From NCBI GenBank assembly GCA_030280995.1, contig JASXTE010000015.1:6125001-6189000 (forward strand): 64,000 nt of DNA, in the 5' to 3' direction. Of this stretch, positions 11,133 through 21,689 are shown in pieces. The DNA is from Hemileia vastatrix (lineage: Eukaryota; Basidiomycota; Pucciniomycetes; Pucciniales; Zaghouaniaceae). The position numbers were made by a program, and so were the translations under genes. Below the pieces are notes generated by a model. That model was not told where the DNA came from. It worked only from the letters and a program-made list of their open reading frames with translations, and made no database searches. Positions within the stretch are counted from its first letter, which is position 1; each line of letters starts with the position of its first letter.

Positions 11133-11643
11133 ATTGTTCAGAATGAAAATATTTTACGTCTACAAAAGGAAAAAACTCTATGGAATTAGTAGACAAATAA
11201 TATTAGCAATTATATTACTAATAAAAAAGCAATGGAGCTTACCTTGAATTTATATCTTTATTTATTTAAATAAAATGTAAGAAAAATTCGAAAAAATCTG
11301 TTAAAAATATAATAATAAGTTTAACTAGACCTCTATAGGGGTGAATAATTAGCTTACTAAGCTTTAGCCAAATACCAATTTAATTGGGTGTTATATTGGT
11401 GTCCAAATACCAAGTGAAATTGGGTTTATATTGGGTACAGTTACTACTGTAAATATCTAATTTTTATGATAAAAAATTAGTACAATTATTTTAAGGGTTC
11501 TTTTCCGCAATCAATGAGTTATGATGACCCACTAATATGCAGAAGACCCAAATATTTGGTTAATTTTGAGCTGTACTAAGGTAAAAATCACGTCCCAAGG
11601 CTTATACTAAATAATAAGTAAAATATAAGGAAAGACCCCCAAT
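11133..11643 (-). other. GypA leader
   Basis: Between the 5' LTR and gag. The minus strand right after the LTR reads ATTGGGGGTCTTTCC. TGGGGGTC, two bases after the LTR, is the best candidate primer-binding site, but I cannot name the tRNA. No ORF is supported in this stretch. Confidence 0.5.
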
Positions 11644-12820
11644 TGTCAGTATAGTCTAGTATATAAGTATGATATAATAGTGTTATTTTATGATCCTACT
11701 ACTTATTGATAAATGATTTAGTGATTAAACCTCAGGGGAAGACTTATAGAATAGTTATACTCAAATAAAACTCACAATACTTTGATTTAAATGTGTGCCA
11801 GTGGTGGAAAATAGAAGAATAAAATATAGTTATAGCTTATATAAAGATAATATCAATTTATAAGGGCTTTATAATATATTTCTGAATTCTAATAATTGTA
11901 TTGTAGTGTTGGTTTGAATTTTAGTAATTGAATGATTATAATAAACCGTCAAAATCCCTCCTTACATATACCCAAATCCACTGGAGTGCATAGACCTTCA
12001 ATCCAGATGATGTCACTGCTATCCCCGGCAATTACAGCACTGTGAGGGCTCATCACCTCCCCATGGCGTCCACTTCAAGCAGTTTAAACACCCAGACCTC
12101 CAGTAAGGACCCTCCATCACTATTAATAATAACACAGATCCATACCATAAATAGAAAACCCAGATAAAAGCGGATACCATAAAGAAACAGGTAAAATAAA
12201 TAATCAAAAAGAGATTTAATGAAACTAAAAGCATATAAAGGAAACAAATAAAATGTCCAAGCCCCCAATAACATCCCCAAGCATCCACATTAACCCAGAA
12301 ACATCCTTCCAACCCATAAATCCGTGAATAACCATCCAAGGAAGTAATTTGAGTTGTCCAAACTGGGTGTATGCGCCTGATATAGGTGTCTATGCTTCTG
12401 TAGGCGTTGTGAGTCCACTGATTTTATCCACATGACCTAAAATAAGCAGAAAAACAAAGGTTATAGGCTATTAAGGGTCTAAAACCCACTTATATACCTA
12501 AATATACATAATATACTGCATATTTCACTGAATATGAGATTTATGTATACATATAAGCTTATGTATGTCAATAATTACTTCATATCACTTAAGATAAGTA
12601 TATTATGACTCCATTAACACCTTAATAAGTATTATTAGGCTATGGATAAGCTATTTAAACTATTATAAATTATATAATAGAATAATAATTATATATATAT
12701 ATAATAAAATAATATATATTATTATTTTAACCTTATTTTTAAGATATAAGCTTAATCTATTTAAGGTTATCTTATTTTAAGCATAAGAAATACTCAGTCC
12801 TAAGGATATTTAGGCTGACA
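11644..12820 (-). repeat. GypA 5' LTR
   Basis: 1177 bp, TGTCAG/CTGACA ends, with AGTAG on its outer side at 12821-12825. It contains the same LTR ORF as the 3' copy (12019-12339). Minus-strand promoter signals should lie here, but I cannot place a start site. Confidence 0.93.
12019..12339 (-). CDS. LTR-encoded hydrophobic ORF (GypA 5' LTR copy)
   Basis: 106 codons, MDGYSRIYGLEGCFWVNVD onward with the same membrane-like segments as the 3' LTR copy, extended past WRSGC by a Cys/Trp-containing tail. On the minus strand an acceptor-like TTATTTTAG lies about 110 nt upstream of the Met, so the ORF could be reached by splicing from a transcript that starts early in the LTR. Family unknown. Confidence 0.4.
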   Translation of the reverse strand: MDGYSRIYGLEGCFWVNVDAWGCYWGLGHFICFLYMLLVSLNLFLIIYFTCFFMVSAFIWVFYLWYGSVLLLIVMEGPYWRSGCLNCLKWTPWGGDEPSQCCNCRG

Positions 12821-13267
12821 AGTAGCTCCAATTTCAGCCAGGATCTGAGCCATCTGTTTACTGTGCATTTCCCCCCCATTGGTTCTTAATGCTTGTAACT
12901 TCTTACCAGTAACATTTTCTAGCTTTTTATAAAAGGTGACAAAAGCAGTTGTGGCCTCAGATTTGGAATTAAGAAAAAATACCTCACCATAGGAAGTTGA
13001 ACTTTCTCTAAACATTGCAGCCCATCTTGCCCCATTGACAGTTGGATCCATAGGACCAACCAGGTCTCCAACAATAAGGCTCATCATTGATTCTGGTCTT
13101 GATTCCCGTGTTGCTGATGGTTTCCTTGTACTTTTTGCTATTAAGAAATCTTCACAGTCAATCTTACCTGGTGGCATAGAGAGGGGAAAGCCAGCACCAA
13201 TTCCAGATCTGATGATTGTTCTAATTGTGTTTTCACTGGTATGGCCAAGCCTTCTATGCCAGTCCAT
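12821..13267 (-). pseudogene. CopA pre-integrase and integrase core, N-terminal half
   Basis: MDWHRRLGHTSENTI is the GAG-pre-integrase/HHCC region of copia elements. GDLVGPM carries the first catalytic Asp. RTNGGEM has Asn where the second catalytic Asp is expected (usual RTDGGGE or RSDNGGE), so this copy would be integration-dead even if expressed. Cut by GypA at 12820. Confidence 0.82.
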
Positions 13268-13617
13268 GAGGGAACCTTTTGCAACAGGGGGTCAATTGAT
13301 GGTTTCTTTCTTTTTAACAGTACACAGGAGGGAAGGATTCAAGGGAAAATGATAAGAAGAAACATTTTGATTGCAGTCACTAGACCTAATTACATCTAAA
13401 ATCAATCTTCTCTTTGTACTTTCCAACCTCCCCTGTCATAATCAGTTCATATTTAAAATAAATCCCTAAATTTTTGTCTTCAGAACATAAATCAAAAACA
13501 AAAACCATTGTCCACTAAATCAAAGAGAGAAATAAGAGTAGTTCTAACTTCTGGACAGTAAAAAACATTGGTAATAGTAACAATTTTCCCATCTCCTTTT
13601 ATTTTTAGGTCCCCTAT
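13268..13617 (-). pseudogene. CopA degenerate protease-integrase linker
   Basis: Joins the protease and pre-integrase segments. No frame stays open across it. Short peptides of the polyprotein probably persist, but I could not align them with confidence. Confidence 0.4.
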
Positions 13618-13974
13618 TCAAGTGATAAATGAGGAAGGACAGTTAGTTGCTACTTTGATAGGTATTTGATTTTTAAGAGGTCTGAAATTGCTGAGAAGGC
13701 TCACATTGCCAGTAACATGATGGGTGGCACCAGAATCCAATATTGCCACATTCCCGGAGAGTGCTTCAAGTGACCATTCTGCACTGTTCAGATCAATTTG
13801 TTCCAACTGTTCATACAGAGCCTCCACATTTTCTTCAATGATAGTGACTTCATCTGCTTCAATTTGTACATCTCTTGCTCTAATTTGTCTGCGCTGTGGT
13901 CTTTTGTAAGGGATGTATATTGGTTTGCTTTTTGCATTTGGGTCAGAGGCGAGGGTTGTAGAATGTTCTCTCAT
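13618..13974 (-). pseudogene. CopA aspartic protease
   Basis: The active site VAILDSGATHHVTGN matches the copia retropepsin consensus (DSGATxHM/V). It is in the same frame as the gag segment at 14050-14655, and only the TGA at 14050-14052 separates them. Family role: maturation of the Gag-Pol polyprotein. Confidence 0.82.
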
Positions 13975-14049
13975 GAGGTAGAGCCTCGCAGAAAAGGTGG
14001 AAGAGTTAAGGTTGTAGGGACAGTGGGTAAAGAAATGAGCTGTTGATTT

Positions 14050-14655
14050 TCATTCATGGCATTGTTGTTGAGCACAAGCGGGTCTGTAAGAGTCAGTTTG
14101 ACATTGTGGGTTAGTCACCGCATTAAAGGTTGGTTCAGCAGACAGAGAATTAGTAGGAGTTGTTGAGACAGATTCTCTATCAACCCTATTTTGAGTCAAA
14201 GATGGCATGAGTTGACAGAAATCTTCAAAAGTGACCGCTTTTGAGTCAGCACGATTGTCCAGAGCAACACAGAGATCAACGTACAGGTCCTTAAGGGATG
14301 AAAGTAATAAGGCGTGAGACATTAGTGCTTTGAAAACCTTATGATCAAAAGTGATTTTTTGATGTTCAATTGCTTCAAAATACTTGTTGAATGCCTCCAG
14401 ATACTCACTGTGGGATAAGAACTGTGTTTGTTTCAGATTGATGAATTTGCATATGGTGGTCATTCTAGAAGTATGATTAGATCTGGTGAACTTGTTGATG
14501 ATATGAAGATAAGTTTGGCGGGCATTCCAGTCTGTCAATATTTCATGTCGAAGATTATGAGAAATGGAGTGTACTAGAAGGAAGTAGGTGACTCTGTCCT
14601 CATATTCATCAGGTCCTTTTTTCATCATTGAGTGCATAAGCTCTTGTGCCAACAA
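14050..14655 (-). pseudogene. CopA gag (UBN2-like) ending inside the zinc knuckle
   Basis: About 200 residues with the helical copia-gag pattern: LLVHSISHNLRHEILTD, then MTTICKFINLKQTQFLSHSEYL and LKDLYVDLC. The frame stops at TGA 14050-14052. Read past that codon it has the spacing C-x2-stop-x4-H-x4-C, so the stop occupies the second Cys position of the CCHC knuckle. Upstream, 14660-14790 encodes in another frame an N-terminal gag motif around VNGSNYADWHSNI, so a frameshift lies near 14655. Confidence 0.75.
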
Positions 14656-15155
14656 AATCTTTTATCAATGCCATGATATTACTATGCCAGTCTGCGTAGT
14701 TGCTGCCATTCACTTCAAGAACTGGTATGGATTTGGTGAATTCTATAACATTGCATAAAGTTCTCTGCCTCTATATCATACTAATTGATTGGTGGGTGGA
14801 CATGTGAGGAGGAGGATGGCTTGCATTACCGACGGGATTGGCCTGTCTAAATGGTGAGGCCGATCGCTCCATTGGTGCAGCCATTATAGTACTTATTTGG
14901 GAAGTGGTAGTGGTAGGAGTTAATGTATGTAGTGGTAAATTTAAATGAGGGGGTAGGGAACCAGGCAGAGGGGTAGAAGGAGGGGGTAGAGGAGTAGGTA
15001 GAGGAGTAGGTAGAGGTGAAGGGGTGTTAGGGGTAGATGGTTGTTGTGGAGGCGGGGTAGGAGTTAAGGATAAGGGGGGGGACCTATGTTGAGGTAACTG
15101 ATTGCCTGCGCAAGGTCGTCAATGGTGGTTGGCAATTCGTGCAGGTGCGAGGGGT

Positions 15156-15497
15156 TTATTTGCGGTTGGGTTGGGGAGGGTAGCTTAAAGGGGGGTGGAC
15201 TAAAGGCAGGCGGTGGTTGTGAGACAAGTGGTCGTGAGGGTGAAAGTGGAGATGAGACAAGCGGTTGTGAGGGGGAAAGGGGAGCAGGTGATGATTTGAT
15301 AGGGTGAGGGTTGGGGCAGGGGTAGGGGAAGGGGTTCGATGAGTGGTAGAAGAGCGAGTTTGTCTATGAGAGGATGAAGATGAATTATTCAGATTTGGCT
15401 TGTGAGGGTCTATGCCGATGCCACGTAGCTCTCGGTTCGAAATAGAACAGGAAACTTTGATTTTACCAGCGCAATCAGGTAAGTCTTTTTCAGACAT
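15156..15497 (-). pseudogene. CopA gag N-terminal Ser/Pro/His-rich region (probable)
   Basis: First good Met downstream of the 5' LTR (about 100 nt from the priming site) opens MSEKDLPDCAGKIKVS, then a low-complexity Ser/Thr/Pro/His stretch. The G-rich plus strand continues to 14940, which encodes proline-rich peptides on the minus strand. Likely the N-terminus of the CopA polyprotein before its gag domain, broken by a frameshift; a chance ORF is possible. Confidence 0.45.
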
Positions 15498-15588
15498 GCG
15501 CTGGGGGTCTTTCGGCTACTAGCGCTCCTAGTATCACTAACGCAAGTGGAGTTGGGTATGGCTAACGTTTCAATGCCCGCGGGTACAG

Positions 15589-15597
15589 CCCATAACC
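15589..15597 (-). promoter_or_regulatory. CopA primer-binding site (half initiator tRNA-Met type)
   Basis: Minus-strand GGTTATGGGC directly adjoins the 5' LTR end. Complementarity to the anticodon arm of initiator tRNA-Met is the known priming mode of copia-like elements. The same sequence sits beside the LTR at 229. Confidence 0.65.
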
Positions 15598-15772
15598 TGT
15601 AGCAAGGTGTCAGCCTGTAGAACTCCAGAAAGAACTGGATTATCATTACTTTACCTGTAGCACGGTTTCAGCCTGTAGAACTCCGGAAGGAACCGGAGAA
15701 CAGAGGACGCCGCGACTACAGACTATATACATTTGCACACATAACTAAGTACATAGTCCTAGTGACTTAACA
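15598..15772 (-). repeat. CopA 5' LTR
   Basis: 175 bp, partner of 496-670, with TTTAC at 15773-15777 on its outer side. The two LTRs show several substitutions, so CopA is older than GypA, as the nesting also requires. Confidence 0.9.
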
Positions 15773-15777
15773 TTTAC

Positions 15778-16160
15778 AGGGCTTCGCTCTCATCTCCCGG
15801 ATCAGCTCAGGAAAATTAACCTTCCTTTTACATCCACCTCCCTTCTTACCAACCCCAGGGCTTTCTCTCCTCTCCTTACTTTTTCCCAGGCAACTAATCG
15901 TATCTCATTCTTACAGTAACAATTTATTGGTGTCATTATTTTTCTTACCATTTTCCTTACGTGATCACTTGACTTGTCTAAGGTCTCTATTACCCTGTCT
16001 TGCTGTCATACTCTGCCTTCTTTCTGTTCTTTCTTCCTTCTTTTTCCCTTCTATTTTATGAGCGCCCTTGTTTCCCCATCTCATGTAATCATACCACATA
16101 TTAGTAGTTTCATGCCTTTAGGGCGAGAGATCCTACAAATAAAGTAAAATAAAATAAATC
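15778..16160 (+). pseudogene. LINE ORF2 C-terminus, right part, with A-rich tail
   Basis: Continues the frame of 386-495: GLRSHLPDQLRKINLPF, then LLTNPRAFSPLLTFSQATN, the leucine-rich end of LINE reverse transcriptases. It runs into decayed sequence and ends in an AAATAAAGTAAAATAAAATAAAT-type tail at 16137-16159, consistent with the A-rich 3' end of a non-LTR element. Confidence 0.6.
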
Positions 16161-16965
16161 TACCGACTTGACTATTGAAACATACTAAATTGATTCCTGA
16201 AAGGTCATTGTTTATCGCCATATGGCCATTAATTTATTTCTACCGCCTTACCCTGTGCCATTTCGTGTAAGGGAAGGATTCAGAACACAGATCAAGTACA
16301 ATATCCAAATCAAGATCTAATTTTATCTAAATCAACAGGAAGAAAACCTGGAACCTGATGGCAGGTGCCTCCCCCTAATTGAACTACCTTAGCTGAGTCA
16401 GGGATAGGAGCCTGTTAGCGAGTGCCATAATTTTTATCATGAACACTAGAAGAAAAAGTGAGCAAAAAAACTACTATTCAATATACACTGGGTGCAAACG
16501 GCGGGCTATCACTTATAATTCTTCGCTTAGACGACTCAATTTTTTCTTCCTTTAGATCTTTAGTCGAAAAAAGATCAAAAAATTCTTGAAACAGTGATTT
16601 CGAACAGCACGTTAGTCCTGCAGAAGAGGTTTGAGCTAATCATGTGCCGTTTTTATGCCGTGATATGTTTTTGAGAAAAGAAATAGAGCATGGTATAGAG
16701 GTATAATGTTCGATGCTACGGTGGTGCTGGCTGAGTAAAAGGATCAAAATAGTGCATAACCGACTCAAACCACTTGCTACCACCCTCTAAATTTATAATT
16801 TGACCCCTGTTAAGACTGTATCAAGAAACTACCCTAATAGTCACAATTTCGCTGCCAAATACCATTGAAGTCTCAATTTTTAGTAAAGTAAATAAAAGAG
16901 AAGCACATAAGATACGTTCTTGCCTGTGTGCTTTTTATCGCTCTACATTAGGATTAAACACCAAG
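16161..16965 (+). other. Upstream region of the secreted-protein gene
   Basis: No ORF or repeat recognised. It is less AT-rich than the transposon DNA. A TATA-like TTTATAATTT lies at about 16791-16800, some 170 nt before the start codon; whether it is used is unknown. Confidence 0.3.
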
Positions 16966-18791
16966 ATGAATAAAAATTACTTCGTAATACTTACTTTCCT
17001 AATATATCATCCATTCATTATTTGTACCCCTACGCCGCCCTCATTCCATGACCCCATTAGGTCAATAGATTATCCACCTGGGGCATACGGGAATGTTCGC
17101 GGTCCAGTGGGAACAGCTTGGCGGCAACCTTTTGCACAACATGAAGGAAATCATGGGCAGCCGTATTGGGTACGGGATCCAGGCAAGCAATATAATTTCA
17201 TATATCGAATTCAATGAAAATTTATTTTCTATTTATTTTTATTTTGTTTTTCTTCCAATATTCGCCACGAAAAAAAAAAACTGATATGTTTATTTTTAAT
17301 ATTCTGAAGCTCCATTCTATTCTCATTCCTGGAATTCACCATATGAACTGCCTACGCCAGATTGGCGAAATCCTGCCATGGTTCATCCTTACATGTATTC
17401 TAACACTCATGCGCAGAACCTTTATGAGCACAGCTTACCGGTCGTGTATCCACAAAATCCGGTTATACCAGTCTATCCACCGTTCCATGTAAACTCACCA
17501 TACGACGATTTCGAGCTAGCACATCACCCTGTGATGGGGTATCCTAGGACTAACTCTCGCATGAACCCCCCTTTCGCCATCAATAAGTGAGTCGTATATT
17601 TTGTTTTTTTACCATTAAGTAGGGTACTGTGCACAGGATCAATGAATTCTTTAATAAATTAGCCATCATCATCAATCTCGTTATCAGAAACCAAGAATAC
17701 AAACTCATCCTAAACAACAAGATATTTCAATTCGCAATTCACAGAATCATGACAGAAATTCTGTGACACCACCTCATCTTATTGATACGCCTTCGAATCC
17801 TTTGGCTACTTCTCACCCAGGTAAAAATGGAGCTTTGGCCCCACAATCTAGGGACTCAGAGGATCACTCAGAAAATCTAGCTCCAGGAATTAGTTCACTC
17901 TCTCTAGATCAGCCAACGCCAGAGAATGTTGATCTCACTAACCAGAATGAATTCAGAGCTCAACATTCTGGAAACTCTCCGACGAATGCGGCACCCCCTG
18001 CTTCACTCTTTGATCCTTTTTGGGGGAAAAGAAATAATGTAGTTGATTTCAAAGAGCTTAAACCTCTATCGCTTCATCCTGAGGAGATTTTTGCTAGTCT
18101 AGCTTTTAATTTTAATAAAATTCCACCTCATAAAAGGCTTCCTTTTCCACCACCTGAGCTCTTGGGAAGATTTTTAGAAGACGTAGAATATTTACATAGA
18201 ATGTCCCAGGAATCCCTCTCAAGAATTCTCAGATTTGAACAAAAGAAGAAAATCAATTCGAACCCAGCCAAAGATGTATTAGAGCAATCAGAACAAGAGG
18301 AAAAAAGAATTCCGAACTATAATATGGAAAAAATCGTTGCTTACGAGGGTATAAATGATGCTTTAGACTTGCACGATTTGCTTTTCCTGAAATTATCTGA
18401 AAGATTCGTTCGTAAAAGTATAGGAAGGCTCCTCAAGAGAATACCGAATTCCTATGAGCATGTCCTCCGCATGAAAGAAGACATTCTAAAACTAGAATCT
18501 GCACGAAAAGAGCTGGCCACAAGCATCTTAGAAAGTATGGAAGCTAATCATTACAAAAGTAACGGAGACTCTGAGGCGAAGTCTTCTCAATCGCTAATAT
18601 CATCATCTGAATACAAGAACTTAGTGGATGCAGCCAATTTCGATCTTGATTTTCCGCGAGCGAGTCTTCAAATATCGGATAGTCTAAATAAAAGAATAAA
18701 CGATTGTTACACATTGCTTTCATATATAGTATTCAGAAATTATAAAAAATCAGAGGCGGCTAAAACAGCTAATGCTTTGGAGACAAATTAA
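16966..18791 (+). CDS. Secreted protein, three exons (candidate effector)
   Basis: Model: exons 16966-17182, 17310-17586 and 17756-18791, giving 1530 nt (509 residues plus stop). The N-terminus MNKNYFVILTFLIYHPFIIC is a signal peptide; the mature protein begins near TPTPPSFHD. Residues ~25-170 are rich in Pro, Tyr and Asn; the C-terminal ~300 residues are charged and helical (LFLKLSERFVRKSIGRLLKR region). Intron 1 (127 bp) has a GC-AG pair, CCAG^GCAAGC to CTGAAG; intron 2 (169 bp) is GTGAGT to GACAG. These are the splice choices I found that keep phase across all three exons. The mature protein has almost no Cys. I do not recognise a domain. It is a lone gene between transposon blocks, as rust effector candidates often are; function unknown. 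Confidence 0.7.
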
Positions 18792-19086
18792 AATGGGAAT
18801 TTTTTTTTGGTAACCGCTTTTTGCATCTTGTTTATGATATTGTGAAATAATTACTTTATGGAATATGTACAGTGACAGGAAATAAGTTCTTGGCACCTCG
18901 CTTTTCTTCTTCTACTTTCAACTTAATATTTTTCACTAAAAGCTTGAGACAAGATAAGTTTGAGACTGAGATTTTAAAATAAATATAATACAAAAGTACA
19001 AAAATGATTGGAATACTTTTCATAGTTGATGATATCTTCAGACTTCCTTTAGTAAAAATGAGCAAATAGGCATCGGAGAGGAGAGA
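18792..19086 (+). other. 3' flank of the secreted-protein gene
   Basis: Probable 3' untranslated region, then unassigned sequence up to an LTR fragment. No further gene supported. Confidence 0.4.
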
Positions 19087-19245
19087 TGTCAGCCTAGGTA
19101 TCTCCAGGACTGAGTAATTCTTTTGTTTAAAATAAGATAACCTTAATTACATTAAGCTCATTACTTAAAAATAAGGTTAAAATACTTATATATATGGTTA
19201 TAATACATATATATATAATTATTACACTATTATATGACTTATACA
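19087..19245 (+). repeat. Truncated gypsy LTR (GypA/B/C family)
   Basis: Begins TGTCAGCCTAGGTATCTCCAGG and follows the first ~160 bp of the GypB/GypC LTR (compare 21690 and 31081), including the AAATAAGATAACCTTA and ATATATATAATTATTA blocks, then similarity stops. The other end is absent. Confidence 0.7.
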
Positions 19246-21689
19246 CCACGGGAAATCTAGGGGTGAATTGCTAGCAATCCCCTCTCCTGAAATTTAGAGT
19301 GTCCCTTAATTATGCCAGGTTTATGAATACTTTATAAACATAAGTAAATTAGAGTTAGATTTACATTTATTCTCAGATTGGTCCAAAAATGAACCTCAAT
19401 TGATCTCAAGTTATGCATAAGTTGATCAACTATAACCATGATTTTATCCTTCATTGAGCACACATTGAGCACACATTGATCCAACATAAGCTTTTGAATA
19501 TACCAAATTATTATAAATTTAGAGGAAGAAAATTATTCCTTAAGATACCTAATCATTACTTTGCATTCAAAATATTAACCATAAAATTATGAAAGTAAAT
19601 TTAATTTACAATAATAATATCTTTTACTACATAATTGTAACAATAGATAAATTTAGCAAATTTTTTGATCACAAATATTAATAACTATAGGGATTGAAAT
19701 AACTAATGCCATTCCTATTTTCAGATTTTAAAAAGATTATAGTCACCTCTCACTTCTAATCTATTAAGCCTTCACAAAACTAAATTTTGTATAATTTATT
19801 AAATTTTACCTAAAATATAAGACCTACAGGCTATTGAAAATAAAATCTTCAGTAACTCAACTAAAAGAAATATTTATATTTAAATAAAAATAAAAATAGT
19901 CCTTAAAGTGTATAACTTGAATGGTTGTTATGGAAATTAAGATGCAAGTTTTCCTATATAAATATTTAATGCTTATATAAATCACTTTCCCAAGTTTTGG
20001 TATGAGTACATGTGAAATAGTAACTGCATTTAAAAGTGGAAACCAATATAATGACAAAAACATTTACAAAATTTATTTCAATTTAATATTTATCTGTAAA
20101 AATTATGAAAATAATATTTTAATCATATTCTTAAGGATCTCTTCCTCCTCCTCTACCCATCTAATTTTTAATAGGGGGTCTCAAACTTGAACAAATGTGC
20201 CTGGTGGATTTCATTTGAAAACCACCACATAAACACACCATGAGACATGTCTGATTTTTTACATGAGATCTTAAAAATGGGGTCAAATATTTCCTACTTT
20301 AATGAAAATTTTCCAACCACAGCACAGCCAACGAATCTAAAGATCCTCCCAATTCACCACACATCACATCTTTCCCCTCCCACTTTTTTGATACAAATTT
20401 TTACAGATGGTGCCCAGTAAATTTTGAGCATTTCATTACTTTCTTTATCAACAATTCCTGAACAAATTTATATCCTCAAAACTTAGTCATCATGCCAAGA
20501 ACACTACAAAATAGTTAACACAACCCTTTTAAATCCTTTTTTCATGCCCTCAAAATGATTCAAGTTGCATGTACTTTCCATTTAGGTTTGTTTTATTTTT
20601 GCATATTGACTTTTATTTTGAATTTTCACTGAAATCATAATTTTTCCCTTCCTGATACATTTTGGTTAATCATCTCAACATGAAGTTGGATATTTCAGAA
20701 ACTACACAATTTTTCATTCTTTCTGTTTTTCAATGATCCCTCATATCCTTTTTTTCATCTTCTCTCACTTCCTTAACTCTTCTTCTATTTCTTTTATCCA
20801 TCACTTCCTGAACTTCTATCTGGTCCTTTTACATCTTTGAAGACATCTCATCAGGTAAGTCATCCTCCCACCATTATTTTTTCAATTTTAACTGATGTTC
20901 TTTTTCTGAATTTGTTTTTGTTTTTTTTCTATTTCTTTTTTTGTTTTCTCAAATCACATTTCCACTTTTAAGAAGGTTCTACAGAAGCCTAGCTCTAATA
21001 TCCACCAAGCAACATCTGATTTGGCTCACTGGTTGTTTAGATATTTATCATCCACTAGGCTCAAACTTCCATCAACGTTATTTTAATCTTCTCAAGTAGG
21101 TCTTACTCTGGAACAAATATAATACTTATAAAAAACATAGGTAGCTAAAATAGATCTTTTTAGACCATTGATAATACCTGGCTTTAATTTTTATTACCCT
21201 TTTTTGATTTTCTTTTCATTCAAAAATAAAAGGTTAGAAATAGGGTTAGGGTTTTTTAAATGACATATCCTTTTGTTGGAAGAATCTCCAGAATCATGTT
21301 TTTAATTTCCATCAAATGGTGTTGAATTTTGTCCAGCGGTTGCTGAGATAACTGCTTCCAAAGTTAAATCTTTTTTCATGGACTAATTTACATTTTTAAG
21401 TTCAATGTTGCATAATATGCATATAGGGCTTATGCAATCTATTTCAAATAATACTTCAGGCTATTGGCTCTGATTTGATCAGCTAAATATCAGTTTTGGA
21501 TGAGTCCTTCAGATTTTTTAATTTTTTTTATGAGAATGAATTTTAACATTTTCTGGATTTTGGTTCATTCAAATCTCACATCACCTTGATTACAGGTTCT
21601 CTATAGGCATGATTTTTGTTTCCAGAAAGCATAATCAATTTTGGCTCAGAAATTTCTGAGATATTTACTTTTAAAGTTGAGTCTTTTTA
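19246..21689. other. AT-rich DNA without a recognisable gene
   Basis: No convincing ORF. A weak, diverged duplication is visible between about 21280-21370 and 21600-21690 (atgatttttgtttcca ... gagatatttacttttaaagttgagtc type sequence). The segment was contiguous with 38763 onward before GypC inserted. Confidence 0.4.
21685..21689. repeat. Target-site duplication TTTTA of GypC (left)
   Basis: TTTTA precedes the 5' LTR and recurs at 38763-38767 after the 3' LTR. Confidence 0.85.

Larger units (their letters stand above)
3979..12820 (-). mobile_element. GypA, complete Ty3/gypsy chromovirus inserted in CopA
   Basis: 8842 bp on the minus strand: 5' LTR 11644-12820, leader, fused gag-pol, chromodomain, polypurine tract, 3' LTR 3979-5151. 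LTR ends are TGTCAG/CTGACA. The 5-bp AGTAG duplication proves the insertion into the CopA integrase. The two LTRs differ at only a handful of positions, so the insertion looks recent. Coding damage: one nonsense codon (9168-9170) and one 1-nt frameshift near 5690. Confidence 0.95.
496..15772 (-). mobile_element. CopA, Ty1/copia retrotransposon with two nested insertions
   Basis: Two 175-bp LTRs (496-670 and 15598-15772) bound a minus-strand element ordered gag, protease, integrase, reverse transcriptase, RNase H, which is the Ty1/copia order. TTTAC flanks both ends. Next to the 5' LTR, minus-strand GGTTATGGGC matches the half-tRNA priming site known from Drosophila copia (complementary to the anticodon arm of initiator tRNA-Met). 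Next to the 3' LTR is a G6 purine tract (minus strand, 672-679). The integrase is split at 3978/12821 by GypA, and a solo-LTR-like insert sits at 2674-3689. Multiple stops and frameshifts make it non-autonomous. It lies inside a LINE relic. Confidence 0.92.

Noticed and set aside
18856..19065. 69-codon minus-strand ORF with an internal signal-peptide-like MKSIPIIFVLLYYIYF
   Set aside because: Overlaps the 3' flank of the secreted-protein gene, AT-rich, no supporting motif. Hydrophobic runs are common by chance in such DNA.
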